Shown: piece after piece, positions 9,631 to 18,100 of the stretch
How positions within the stretch are numbered: the stretch's first letter is position 1
How the letters are laid out: each line of letters opens with the position of its first letter
Assembly (NCBI GenBank): GCA_018242465.1
Contig: JAFEBY010000090.1
Span: forward strand, 1 to 64,000
DNA: 64,000 nt
From: Pseudomonadota bacterium
Lineage (GTDB): Bacteria; Pseudomonadota; Gammaproteobacteria; Xanthomonadales; Xanthomonadaceae
Direction: 5' to 3'
The notes under the pieces: model-generated
Database searches by the model: none
What the model saw: only the letters and a program-made list of their open reading frames with translations
What the model was told of the DNA's origin: nothing
Translations under genes and position numbers: made by a program

Positions 9631-10422
9631 TCACATTCGCATCACATGTTCGCGAAGTGATACGACATCGACATTTCCAGGTTCGAACCGTACCAAAACA
9701 CCATCCAGCGCCGGCACTGCCACGCCCAAGCGCGCACGATCGGCGCAAGCGCGCAACGACCATGCCCGCAGGCCGGTCGCCATCGTCAGTTCAGCCACTG
9801 CTGTTCCCTGCTCGCTGCGGAACGCATTCATGTCGACGGACAATCCACTGCCGATCGCCTTCAACACCGCTTCCTTGCGCACCCAGGCATCGATCAGTGC
9901 TTCGTCTCGCCCGGTTTCTTGCGGATGCAGCACGTTTCCGGCCAGGCCATTGAGCAATGATTCGTGCTCGATCGCCTCGATGTCGACGCCGATCATTCCC
10001 GCATCTCGCGCCACTGCGATCGCCACGAAATCATCGGTATGGCTGAGGCTGGTTGCCACGTTCGGGAGGCCGGCGACCATCGGCATGCCCGACGCCATTC
10101 GCCCGACCTCGACCCGCGCCGGATCACGTCCCAGCACGCGCGCGACCATCAGACGATGCAAGGCATAGGCCAGCAGGCGACGCTCGCGCTCGCGGGGCGA
10201 GTGCAGACGCTGGGCGCGCGCGTGCAGCGCCGGCGGCACCAGCGATTGCAGTCGCCAGAACTGGCTACGCCAGACCTGGAGATCACTGATCGCGATCAAG
10301 CGCCGTGCGCCCGCAATCCGTCCGTCCTGAGGCAGCAGTTCGGCGAAATCGTCGCCCTGCTCCGCGGCGAGCCAGCGACTGCCTGCGGGCTCGACGGCGA
10401 CAGCAGGATGTTCAGCGTCCAC
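9631..10422 (-). CDS. Sfp-type 4'-phosphopantetheinyl transferase
   Basis: This 263-residue protein carries the two signature motifs of Sfp/Gsp PPTases: GVDIEAIE (Mg-binding Asp and Glu) and WVRKEAVLKAIGSG. These enzymes move the 4'-phosphopantetheine of CoA onto a serine of carrier proteins. With three carrier domains encoded a few kilobases away, it is the likely activator of the NRPS–PKS, though it may serve other carriers too. The GTG start at 10422 lies inside the end of the upstream gene (11 bp overlap), which supports coupling; its ribosome site is weak. It lies upstream of the sugar transferase on the same strand. Confidence 0.92.
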   Translation of the reverse strand: MDAEHPAVAVEPAGSRWLAAEQGDDFAELLPQDGRIAGARRLIAISDLQVWRSQFWRLQSLVPPALHARAQRLHSPRERERRLLAYALHRLMVARVLGRDPARVEVGRMASGMPMVAGLPNVATSLSHTDDFVAIAVARDAGMIGVDIEAIEHESLLNGLAGNVLHPQETGRDEALIDAWVRKEAVLKAIGSGLSVDMNAFRSEQGTAVAELTMATGLRAWSLRACADRARLGVAVPALDGVLVRFEPGNVDVVSLREHVMRM

Positions 10423-11083
10423 CGGTCAATCGATCCGGGATGTTGAACAGGTAATTGACATTGATCCAGCGGCGTCCGCGTTCGTCGTAACTGCCTTCGA
10501 TATGCGTCTTGCGACCGGTATCGACACCAACATCGGCGCTGGCATCGGCACTAATGTCGAGGCTTCCATTCGGATTGCGTTCGGTCTGGATATTGTCGAA
10601 CTGCAGGCGCACGTCGCGCACGCCGCTGTCTTTGGCGATCTGGTCGCAGACGCGTGTTTCCAGCTCGCCGATGAGGACAGGGTCGTTGAGGACGCGGCGG
10701 AACATGCCGGCCGACTGGCCGAAATCAAGGACCGGATAGGTCGCACTGCCCTCGCCGGGCACGTAGCGCGTACTGAATCGGAAGCTCGTCCAATCCTTCT
10801 CGGTCGCCGACACGTATTCGCCGATGCCTTCCAGGTTTTGCGCAGCGCCTTCGTGCGACTTCACGTCCACCGATTTCAGGCGGATTCGCAACGCGGTGTC
10901 GTGCAGTCGTTCGGTCAGTGCAACCATCACCGCACCCGCAACGATGCCGCGAACGTCTTCGCCAACTGTTTGGGGGGTAGATGCCGACGATGCGGGTTTG
11001 GTCGCCGCCATTACTGGCTGGAACCCGAACACAAGCGTCATCAGGCAGACTAAGACCCGCATCTGCGGGAAGCATCCTTTCAT
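10412..11083 (-). CDS. Secreted hypothetical protein
   Basis: The 223-residue protein starts with a Sec signal peptide ending near QPVMAATKP. The ATG at 11083 was chosen because GGAAGG lies about 8 bases upstream; a second ATG at 11062 would also keep the signal. The mature part is polar, with alternating acidic and beta-like stretches, no cysteine cluster and no motif I can name. It overlaps the downstream PPTase start by 11 bp and is divergent from the aldehyde dehydrogenase. Function unknown; the only clue is the context next to a secondary-metabolite or polysaccharide locus. Confidence 0.75.
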   Translation of the reverse strand: MKGCFPQMRVLVCLMTLVFGFQPVMAATKPASSASTPQTVGEDVRGIVAGAVMVALTERLHDTALRIRLKSVDVKSHEGAAQNLEGIGEYVSATEKDWTSFRFSTRYVPGEGSATYPVLDFGQSAGMFRRVLNDPVLIGELETRVCDQIAKDSGVRDVRLQFDNIQTERNPNGSLDISADASADVGVDTGRKTHIEGSYDERGRRWINVNYLFNIPDRLTGGR

Positions 11084-11144
11084 ATCGACCGCCTTCCATT
11101 GGCGAGGGCTCATGCCCAGTCACTCGTAATCATAGGACATCAAA

Positions 11145-12551
11145 ATGATCAGCGATACCCCACCCATTCATTTTAGAGCAGATGTCCTGGTGCCGGCCGT
11201 ACGGGCAGCATTTGATCGCGGTCACACCCGGCCACTGACTTGGCGCGTCGCGCAGCTGCAGGCGCTGGACCGCATGCTGGTTGAGGATGCCGACGCCATC
11301 CACGCCGCGCTGCAGGCCGATCTCGGCAAATGTGCGGTCGAATCGCGGCTGACCGAAACCGCTTTCCTCCGCGCCGAGATCGCCCACGCCTTGAAGCACC
11401 TGCGGCGCTGGCTGCGCCCGAAGCGCGTGGCCATTCCGCTGTCGTTGCAACCGGCAAGTGGTCGCCTGGTGCCGGAACCGCTAGGCGTGGTGCTGGTGAT
11501 CGCGCCATGGAACTATCCGGTGCAATTGTTGTTGGCTCCACTGATCGGCGCGCTCGCCGCCGGCAATGCCGTCGTGCTCAAGCCCAGTGAAGTCTCACCG
11601 AATGTCGCGGCCACCCTCGCCCGCCTGGTTCCGCGCTATCTCGACAATGACGCCGTGGTTTTGGTGGAAGGTGGCGTCGCCGAAACCACCGCTCTGCTGC
11701 GTCAACAGTTCGATCACATTTTCTATACCGGCAATTCAACCGTCGCCCGTGTGGTGATGGCGGCTGCCGCGCAACACCTCACACCGGTCACGCTCGAACT
11801 TGGCGGGAAATCGCCGCTGTGGATCGATGACAGCGTCGACATGACGGTGGCGGCTCGGCGCATCGCCTGGGCGAAATTCCTCAATGCCGGGCAGACCTGC
11901 GTTGCGCCGGATTACGTACTGGCCACGCCTGCAGTCGCGGACACACTGATCGCGCATCTGCGCATCGCCATCCGTGAACTCTACGGAAGTGATCCACGCA
12001 CCAATCCAGAGTATGGCCGCATCATCAACGATCACCATGTCGAACGCCTTCTCGCTCGGATCGATCCGGACCGTTGCGTCATCGGCGGCGGACACGATGC
12101 CGGCGACCGCTACATCGCGCCCACGGTGTTGTACCCCGCGACCGCTGATGATGCCTCCATGCAGGATGAAATCTTCGGCCCGGTCCTGCCGATCGTTCCC
12201 GTTGCCGACGCTGAAGCCGCGCTCGCTTTCATCCGCGAGCGTCCAAAGCCACTGGCGCTCTATGCCTTCACTTCAAATCGTACGCTGCGGCAGCGCTTCA
12301 TCGACGAGACTTCGTCCGGTGCACTGGCGTTTGATTTCGCGGTGGCGCACCTCTCCGCGCCGGACATGCCCTTCGGCGGCATCGGCAACAGCGGCATGGG
12401 CGCGTATCACGGTGAAGCATCGCTCCGGATCTTCAGCCATTTCAAACCGGTGATGACCAAGCCGCTCTGGCCGGATACCCTGCGACTGATCTTCCCACCC
12501 TACGGCAAGACCGTGGAACGAGTCATCGACTGGCTACTGGTCCGCGGCTGA
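11145..12551 (+). CDS. Aldehyde dehydrogenase (class 3/coniferyl-type, NAD(P)-dependent)
   Basis: A complete 468-residue aldehyde dehydrogenase. The family's residues are all visible: Asn123 in APWNYP, the general base Glu218 in LELGGKSP, and the catalytic Cys252 in GQTCVAPD. The length and a hydrophobic, lysine-ended C terminus match the short class 3 group (fatty or coniferyl aldehydes). The ATG at 11145 follows AGGA. It is followed after 9 bp by an SDR, suggesting that the two oxidise or reduce the same kind of substrate (alcohol/aldehyde/acid). The actual substrate is unknown. Confidence 0.92.
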   Translation: MISDTPPIHFRADVLVPAVRAAFDRGHTRPLTWRVAQLQALDRMLVEDADAIHAALQADLGKCAVESRLTETAFLRAEIAHALKHLRRWLRPKRVAIPLSLQPASGRLVPEPLGVVLVIAPWNYPVQLLLAPLIGALAAGNAVVLKPSEVSPNVAATLARLVPRYLDNDAVVLVEGGVAETTALLRQQFDHIFYTGNSTVARVVMAAAAQHLTPVTLELGGKSPLWIDDSVDMTVAARRIAWAKFLNAGQTCVAPDYVLATPAVADTLIAHLRIAIRELYGSDPRTNPEYGRIINDHHVERLLARIDPDRCVIGGGHDAGDRYIAPTVLYPATADDASMQDEIFGPVLPIVPVADAEAALAFIRERPKPLALYAFTSNRTLRQRFIDETSSGALAFDFAVAHLSAPDMPFGGIGNSGMGAYHGEASLRIFSHFKPVMTKPLWPDTLRLIFPPYGKTVERVIDWLLVRG

Positions 12552-12560
12552 GGAATGCAC

Positions 12561-13388
12561 ATGTTCGATTTGAAAGGGTCCACCGTATTGGTCACCGGTG
12601 CCGGAATGGGCATGGGACGTCTGTTCGCATTGCAGGCCGCGCACGAAGGCGCGGGACACGTCGTGCTGTGGGACATCGACGGCACGACGCTGGAACGCGT
12701 CGCCGATGAAATCCGCGCGCTTGGTGCGACTCCGCACCCCAGCGTGATCGATGTCGCCGATGCGGCTGCGATCGATCAAGCCGCGAACGCCTTGCTCACG
12801 ACACTCGGCCCGCCCGACCTCATCGTCAACAACGCCGGGGTCGTGCGTGGCAATGCCTGGTTCTGGGAAACCGATCCTCGACGCGACATCGACCCGGTGA
12901 TCCGGATCAATACCCTCGCGCCGATGCATGTCGTGCGCGCCTTGTTGCCAGCCATGGTCGCCGATGCCAGTCGTGAACGCCGCATCCTCAACATTTCCTC
13001 GGCCGCAGCCACAGTGTCGAACCCGCGCATGAGCGTGTACGCCGCGTCGAAATGGGCGATGCTCGGCTGGAGCGATTCATTGCGCCTGGAACTGAAGCAG
13101 TCCGGACATCGGCATCTCCGTGTGACCACCTTCTGCCCGAGCTATATCACCACCGGCATGTTCGAAGGCGCCCGCGGCCCGCTTCTCACGCCATTGATGT
13201 CGCCGGAAACTGCTGTGGCAGCCGCATGGATCGGAATGCGGCGCGGCACGCCGATCGTGATGAAACCGTGGACCACGCAGCTGGCGAAGGTGCTCAAGGG
13301 CATCCTGCCACTGCCGATCTGGGATTTCGTTGCAGGGCGGATCTTCCATGTGTACAACAGCATGGATCACTTCCGCGGACGCCACTGA
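12561..13388 (+). CDS. Short-chain dehydrogenase/reductase
   Basis: A classical SDR of 275 residues with TGAGMGMG (12–19), NNAG (90–93), Ser147 and YxxxK (Tyr160, Lys164). The C-terminal extension resembles the retinol/17-beta-hydroxysteroid dehydrogenase-like branch. The second of two nearby ATGs (12561) was chosen because GAGGA sits 6 bases before it; the first ATG (12555) would lie right on that site. It sits between the aldehyde dehydrogenase and a small membrane protein, within a few bases of each, so the three genes form an operon. Substrate unknown. Confidence 0.9.
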   Translation: MFDLKGSTVLVTGAGMGMGRLFALQAAHEGAGHVVLWDIDGTTLERVADEIRALGATPHPSVIDVADAAAIDQAANALLTTLGPPDLIVNNAGVVRGNAWFWETDPRRDIDPVIRINTLAPMHVVRALLPAMVADASRERRILNISSAAATVSNPRMSVYAASKWAMLGWSDSLRLELKQSGHRHLRVTTFCPSYITTGMFEGARGPLLTPLMSPETAVAAAWIGMRRGTPIVMKPWTTQLAKVLKGILPLPIWDFVAGRIFHVYNSMDHFRGRH

Positions 13389-13389
13389 C

Positions 13390-13596
13390 ATGACCGATAA
13401 CCAATCGCTGCCTGCCGGCCAGCGGATCATCCGCAACCTCGGTGTCTGGCGTTACCTGCAATTCGTGCTGGTGGCGATCATTGCCGGTGCGTTGATCGAC
13501 TGGCTGTCCAATCTTCAGGCGCTCACCGCATGGCTGCTCGGCGCGGCCATCGGTGCCGGCTACTTCGGACTGGAAAAACTCCGCGGCACGGTATGA
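13390..13596 (+). CDS. Small two-helix membrane protein, unknown
   Basis: The 68-residue protein has a short polar N terminus and two hydrophobic segments (about 23–42 and 46–62) separated by WLSN. The ATG is 1 bp after the SDR stop, so translation is probably coupled. I recognise no family. It may anchor or support the SDR and aldehyde dehydrogenase, which is inference from position only. Confidence 0.65.
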   Translation: MTDNQSLPAGQRIIRNLGVWRYLQFVLVAIIAGALIDWLSNLQALTAWLLGAAIGAGYFGLEKLRGTV

Positions 13597-13641
13597 TTTG
13601 ATCGCGCAATGCTTTGATCAAGTATTCCTGGAACCGACCGC

Positions 13642-14031
13642 ATGCCGCTGCAACCCGCCATCGCCATTTTCATCGGAGCCGGTTTCGGCGCGTTGTCGCG
13701 CTGGTGGCTCGGACTGGCGTTGAATTCAGTCTTCCCGACCTTTCCCCTCGGCACCCTGGCCGCCAACCTGATCGGCGGCTTCGTGATGGGCGTGCTGATG
13801 GCCACGTTCGATCAGTTCCAGGCGATTCCGCCGGCGCTACGACTGGCGCTGACCGCCGGGTTCCTCGGCGGCCTGACCACGTTTTCGACCTTTTCGGCGG
13901 AAGCCTCCACGCTGTTGCTGCGCCAGCAGTTCGGTTGGGGCAGCCTGCTGATCCTCGTTCATGTTGCCGGTTCGATCCTGTGCACGCTGGCAGGCATCGG
14001 CATCGCCGGAGTGTTGCTGGGCAAACACTGA
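13642..14031 (+). CDS. crcB: Fluoride ion channel CrcB/Fluc
   Basis: The 129-residue protein has four predicted membrane helices and the family signatures FGALSRWW near the start, NLIGGF, and GGLTTFSTF in helix 3, which carries the pore phenylalanines. Fluc channels are dual-topology dimers that export fluoride and prevent its build-up. A single gene is present, as expected for the homodimeric type. There is no fluoride riboswitch in the 45 bp between it and the preceding gene. Confidence 0.93.
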   Translation: MPLQPAIAIFIGAGFGALSRWWLGLALNSVFPTFPLGTLAANLIGGFVMGVLMATFDQFQAIPPALRLALTAGFLGGLTTFSTFSAEASTLLLRQQFGWGSLLILVHVAGSILCTLAGIGIAGVLLGKH

Positions 14032-14186
14032 AGCGGGGGCGGCATGGCAGCCAGTATCCACTTGGAATACGGCGCGACCACACCCTAACGTGGACCAAAG
14101 ATGACGGCTGCGGCAATGTTGTCGAATCGCCCCTAAACGTCATGGGTCCAAATGATGACCGGGGGCATCCATGAGCGTCTACTGGC

Positions 14187-15362
14187 ATGAGCCCCCACCG
14201 GTTGCCTGCCATGCACAACGCCATCGCCATCCCGTCCCCGCGCACCCTCCTGCCGAAAACCCTGCTCGCCGGACTTGCCATCGCTACCGGACTGGCAATG
14301 AGCCATCCGGCAAAAGCGATGGTCTCGATCAGCGTGCGCATCGCGCCGCCACCGCTGATGGTGTACGAACAACCGATGATCCCCGCGCCTGGCTACATCT
14401 GGGCGCCCGGCTACTGGAGCTGGGATGACGAGATCGGCGATTACTACTGGGTGCCGGGCCAATGGGTGCTGCCACCCTTCGCCGGCGCGCTATGGACGCC
14501 GGGCTATTGGGCCTGGAACGATGGCGTGTATTTCTTCCATCGCGGCTACTGGGGCCCGGTGGTCGGCTACTACGGCGGCATCAACTACGGCTTCGGTTAT
14601 TTCGGCGTCGATTACGTCGGCGGTTATTGGCGCCGCGGCGTCTTCAACTACAACCGCGGCTACAACCACATCGACAATCGCGTGGTCAACGTCTACAACA
14701 ACACGACGATCATCAACAAGACCGTCAACAACACGGTGATCAACAACACTCGCGTGAGCTACAACGGCGGCCCCGGCGGCGTGGCCATGCAGCCAACCGT
14801 GCAGCAACGCCAGATCGAACGCCAGCACCACTGGGACGCGCAACCGGAACAACGCGCAGCGGTGCAGCAATCGCGCGAGGATCGCACGACCCACTTCGGC
14901 TACAACCATGGGCAAGCTGACAAACTGCAATGGCGTGGCGCGCAGGCTTCGACGCCGGTGGCATCAGTGCAACCCATGCAATCACCCCAGCCGCCCCGCC
15001 CGCGAAGCGTGCCCCCTCATCAGCCACGCGGCGACATGATGCCGACCGACGGCATTCCTGATCATGGTCCGCAACAGCAGCCCCAGCGTCATCCACAGCA
15101 ATGGCCGGGTGCGCGCGAGCGCATGCTGACCCCAGATGATCGAGCCGCGATGCGTGAGCAACATCACTCGATGGAGCGCCCGCCGATGCCGGCGCCTTCG
15201 ATGCAGCCACGCATGCAAAAACCACAACCCATGGTCATGCACGCGCCGCCGATGGCGCATCCTGCTCCGCAACAGCATGTGCAGCAACAACCCGCGCACG
15301 GCAGCAGCAACCCCCACCGCGACGATCACCACCGCGATCATCGCGACTACGATGGGAACTGA
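14187..15362 (+). CDS. WXXGXW/YXWGXW repeat-containing secreted protein
   Basis: The 391-residue protein has a Sec signal (ending near SHPAKAM) and a Tyr/Trp/Gly-rich region (about 60–165) with repeats such as APGYWSW, VPGQWV and TPGYWAW, the mark of the YXWGXW family. After an Asn-rich stretch (NNTTIINKTVNN), the tail is long, disordered and rich in Gln, Pro, His and Met. The family is envelope-associated and of unknown function. No ribosome site clearly decides between ATG 14187 and ATG 14211; the second would also keep the signal. Its stop is immediately next to the stop of convergent rarA. Confidence 0.85.
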   Translation: MSPHRLPAMHNAIAIPSPRTLLPKTLLAGLAIATGLAMSHPAKAMVSISVRIAPPPLMVYEQPMIPAPGYIWAPGYWSWDDEIGDYYWVPGQWVLPPFAGALWTPGYWAWNDGVYFFHRGYWGPVVGYYGGINYGFGYFGVDYVGGYWRRGVFNYNRGYNHIDNRVVNVYNNTTIINKTVNNTVINNTRVSYNGGPGGVAMQPTVQQRQIERQHHWDAQPEQRAAVQQSREDRTTHFGYNHGQADKLQWRGAQASTPVASVQPMQSPQPPRPRSVPPHQPRGDMMPTDGIPDHGPQQQPQRHPQQWPGARERMLTPDDRAAMREQHHSMERPPMPAPSMQPRMQKPQPMVMHAPPMAHPAPQQHVQQQPAHGSSNPHRDDHHRDHRDYDGN

Positions 15363-16694
15363 TCAGCCCTTGTCCTGGCGCGCACGGACGCGCGCCGCGC
15401 GCAGGGCATCCAGTTTCTCCTTCAGCTTGAGCTCCATGCCACGCGCCACCGGCTGGTAATACACGCGCTCGCCCATGGCTTCGGGAAATCCGGTCTGGTC
15501 GAGCGCGATGCCACCGTCGACGTCATGGTCGTACTGGTAGTCCTTGCCGTAGCCGAGGCCCTTCATCAATTTCGTCGGCGCGTTGCGCAGATGCATCGGC
15601 ACCGGCTGCGAACCGAACTCGGCCACGTCGGCACGTGCGGCGTTCAGTGCCATGTAGCTGGCATTCGACTTGGCGGTGCTGGCCAGGTAGATCACGAGAT
15701 TGGACAGCGCGATATTGCCTTCCGGCGCGCCGATGCGATCGTAGGCGTTCCACACGTTGATCGCCATTTCCAGTGCGCGCGGATCGGCGAGGCCGATGTC
15801 TTCCACCGCCATGATGGTGAGGCGGCGCAGCAGGTACGAGGGATCGCAGCCGCCATCGATCATCCGCGCCGCCCAATAGATCGCGGCATCCGGATTTGAG
15901 CTGCGCACCGATTTGTGCAACGCGCTGATCTGGTCATAGAACTGTTCGCCCCCCTTGTCGAAACGCCGGGTGCGATCGGCCAGCACCTGCTGCAACGTGG
16001 CATCGGTGATGTGGCCACCCTCCTCGCCCGCCAGCTCGGCGGCGATCTCGAGCAGGGTCAGTGATCGCCGAACGTCGCCATCGCCGGCAATGGCGATCTG
16101 TTCCAGCGCCTGTGGTGACGCCTGCAGGCCGCGTCCACCAAAGCCGCGGACATCATCATCGACTGCACGCTGTAGTACCTGCACGACATCGGCGACCGAT
16201 ACTGCCTCCATCACGTGCACGCGGCAACGCGACAGCAACGCCGAATTCAATTCGAACGATGGATTCTCAGTGGTGGCACCGACGAAAACGATGGTGCCGC
16301 GCTCGATGTGCGGCAGGAAGGCGTCCTGCTGCACCTTGTTGAAGCGGTGCACCTCGTCAACGAACAACAAGGTACGCCGACCGCCGAGGAATCGTTGTTC
16401 CGCCGCTGCCAGCACCTTGCGCACTTCCGGCAGGCCGCACAGCACCGCGGAGACCGCCTCGAAATGGGCGTCGGCGTATTGCGCCAGCAGCAATGCCAGC
16501 GTGGTCTTGCCGCAGCCTGGCGGGCCCCACAGCACCATCGAATGGACGTGACCCGCTTCGATCGCCCGACGCAATGCCGTGCCAGGCGCCAGCAGCCGTT
16601 GCTGCCCGGCCATCTCGTCCAGGGTGTGCGGGCGCATGCGTTCAGCCAGCGGCTGCAATGCACCGACGTCGGGATCAAGCCCCGGCAATGACAT
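15363..16694 (-). CDS. rarA: Replication-associated recombination protein A (AAA+ ATPase)
   Basis: This 443-residue member of the RarA/MgsA/Mgs1 family has Walker A GPPGCGKT (near residue 57), Walker B LLFVDEVH, sensor 1 GATTENPSF and an arginine-finger LSRC motif. The C-terminal MgsA tetramerisation region ends in a basic tail. It acts at stalled replication forks. The ATG at 16694 was preferred over a GTG 12 bases earlier, though neither has a clear ribosome site. It lies 46 bp after lolA; the ftsK–lolA–rarA order is common in gammaproteobacteria. Confidence 0.95.
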   Translation of the reverse strand: MSLPGLDPDVGALQPLAERMRPHTLDEMAGQQRLLAPGTALRRAIEAGHVHSMVLWGPPGCGKTTLALLLAQYADAHFEAVSAVLCGLPEVRKVLAAAEQRFLGGRRTLLFVDEVHRFNKVQQDAFLPHIERGTIVFVGATTENPSFELNSALLSRCRVHVMEAVSVADVVQVLQRAVDDDVRGFGGRGLQASPQALEQIAIAGDGDVRRSLTLLEIAAELAGEEGGHITDATLQQVLADRTRRFDKGGEQFYDQISALHKSVRSSNPDAAIYWAARMIDGGCDPSYLLRRLTIMAVEDIGLADPRALEMAINVWNAYDRIGAPEGNIALSNLVIYLASTAKSNASYMALNAARADVAEFGSQPVPMHLRNAPTKLMKGLGYGKDYQYDHDVDGGIALDQTGFPEAMGERVYYQPVARGMELKLKEKLDALRAARVRARQDKG

Positions 16695-16740
16695 GCTGGT
16701 ATTCACACGCCGATGTTACGACGCTATCCCTCGTGACGCT

Positions 16741-17361
16741 TCAGTCGCCGATGACGTCGACGTCCTTGGGCGGCGTGAAGCTGAAATTGGCCGCTGGCAA
16801 GGCGATATTGCGTTGCCACTGCGCGAAATACATCTGGGTGCGCTGGCCAAGCGGATCGGTCACGACGATCTGCGACAACTGACCGTCCTTGAAGCCGATC
16901 TTCGCCGACTGGAAATTGCTGTCGGCCTTGGATCGCGGCGCGATCGTCAGCCAGTTCACGCCTGCGCTGGTGCCGCCATCGGTCACCACGTAGTTGCGGT
17001 CGAGCCGTGCTGGATCGACCAGGATCGCCAGCGGGCTGTTCTGTTCTTCCGTTCCCTGCGGGCGCTTGCTCACCTGCTGCAGGTCGGGTTCGTAGATCCA
17101 CACGGTCTTGCCATCGGCGATGACCAGCTGGCGATATGGCTTCACGTATTCCCAGCGGAACTGGCGCGGCGTCGCCAGCGACACGCGACCGGACGACGAC
17201 TGCTTCAGCCGGCCCTTGGTATCGAAGACTTCCTGCGAGAAACCGCCCTGCAGCGACTTCAGGCCCTGGGTGAACGCCGTGAGATCGGAACGACCGTCGG
17301 CATGCGCGACTTGCGCCAACACAAGTACGGTGAGGCCCGCCAGCCATGGGGAAATACGCAT
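16741..17361 (-). CDS. lolA: Outer-membrane lipoprotein carrier protein LolA
   Basis: The 206-residue periplasmic chaperone carries lipoproteins from the LolCDE exporter to LolB. It has a signal peptide cut near VAHADG, then the LolA beta-barrel pattern (GGFSQEVFDTKGRL, RFRWEYVKPY, IVVTDPLGQRT). The ATG at 17361 is preceded by AAGGAGCG. It sits between a small lipoprotein gene and rarA on the same strand. Confidence 0.95.
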   Translation of the reverse strand: MRISPWLAGLTVLVLAQVAHADGRSDLTAFTQGLKSLQGGFSQEVFDTKGRLKQSSSGRVSLATPRQFRWEYVKPYRQLVIADGKTVWIYEPDLQQVSKRPQGTEEQNSPLAILVDPARLDRNYVVTDGGTSAGVNWLTIAPRSKADSNFQSAKIGFKDGQLSQIVVTDPLGQRTQMYFAQWQRNIALPAANFSFTPPKDVDVIGD

Positions 17362-17454
17362 CGTTCGCTCCTTGCCAGTCACCCGATCAGTGTGCCCGGG
17401 GTCGGCTGAACCCTGACCTGAATACGGTCGCAGCCAAGTCTGACAATCAATTCG

Positions 17455-17829
17455 TCATTGCTGGCGGACGCACTGGAAATAGCTGCGCCCGGCATCACGG
17501 GCGGCATCCTGGTCGGCGATGCTGTCGGGAATCGCAGCGGCCATCGTGCACTTGGCAATTCCTGCCTCCAGCGTGCTGCAGTCGATGCCTCGGCCTGGTT
17601 GCTGCGCCTGAGCATCGCGGCTGGCGCAGCGCTGGCGCATGCGTGTGTTCATCCGCGTGATGAGGTCGGCCTTGGCGATCGGGAACTTCACGTCGCTGAA
17701 ATCCATGCCGCGGCCGTGATGCCGACCATCGCCCGCCGTTCGCCCATCTTGTCCGCGCTGGCATGCTGCGACCACGAATGCGACTGAAATCACAAGAGAA
17801 GTGATGGTGATCGGACGAAGGAATTTCAT
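17455..17829 (-). CDS. Small putative lipoprotein, unknown
   Basis: The 124-residue product starts with a lipoprotein signal peptide and lipobox (FVVAAC, Cys about 21). The mature part has several further cysteines (CAS, DCS, KCT, FQC), consistent with disulfides. The ATG at 17829 has AGGAG 8 bases upstream. I do not recognise the family. It lies 93 bp upstream of lolA, which handles lipoproteins, but a functional link is only a guess. Confidence 0.7.
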   Translation of the reverse strand: MKFLRPITITSLVISVAFVVAACQRGQDGRTAGDGRHHGRGMDFSDVKFPIAKADLITRMNTRMRQRCASRDAQAQQPGRGIDCSTLEAGIAKCTMAAAIPDSIADQDAARDAGRSYFQCVRQQ

Positions 17830-18100
17830 GCAGGGCTCCTGGAGATGGGCTTGGCAATCGGGGGGCCGGATTGAAATCACGCAAACATGGCCGATCACGA
17901 AGTCATGATCGGCGAGCATTTCGTCGAGTTGATCGCGCAACCACGGACTATCACCGGACAAGGCATGGAGATGATGACAACGTGGTGCCGGCTCATCGAG
18001 TACGTCTCCCGCCGTTATGGATGGCGAAGTACTTCGATCGCCACACGTTGCTCAGGGGAACGTACGACCATGTCCATGGTTGACATGGATATGCAGGCCC

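Noticed and set aside
13597..13641. Fluoride riboswitch upstream of crcB
   Set aside because: The gap is too short and lacks the conserved pseudoknot sequence.
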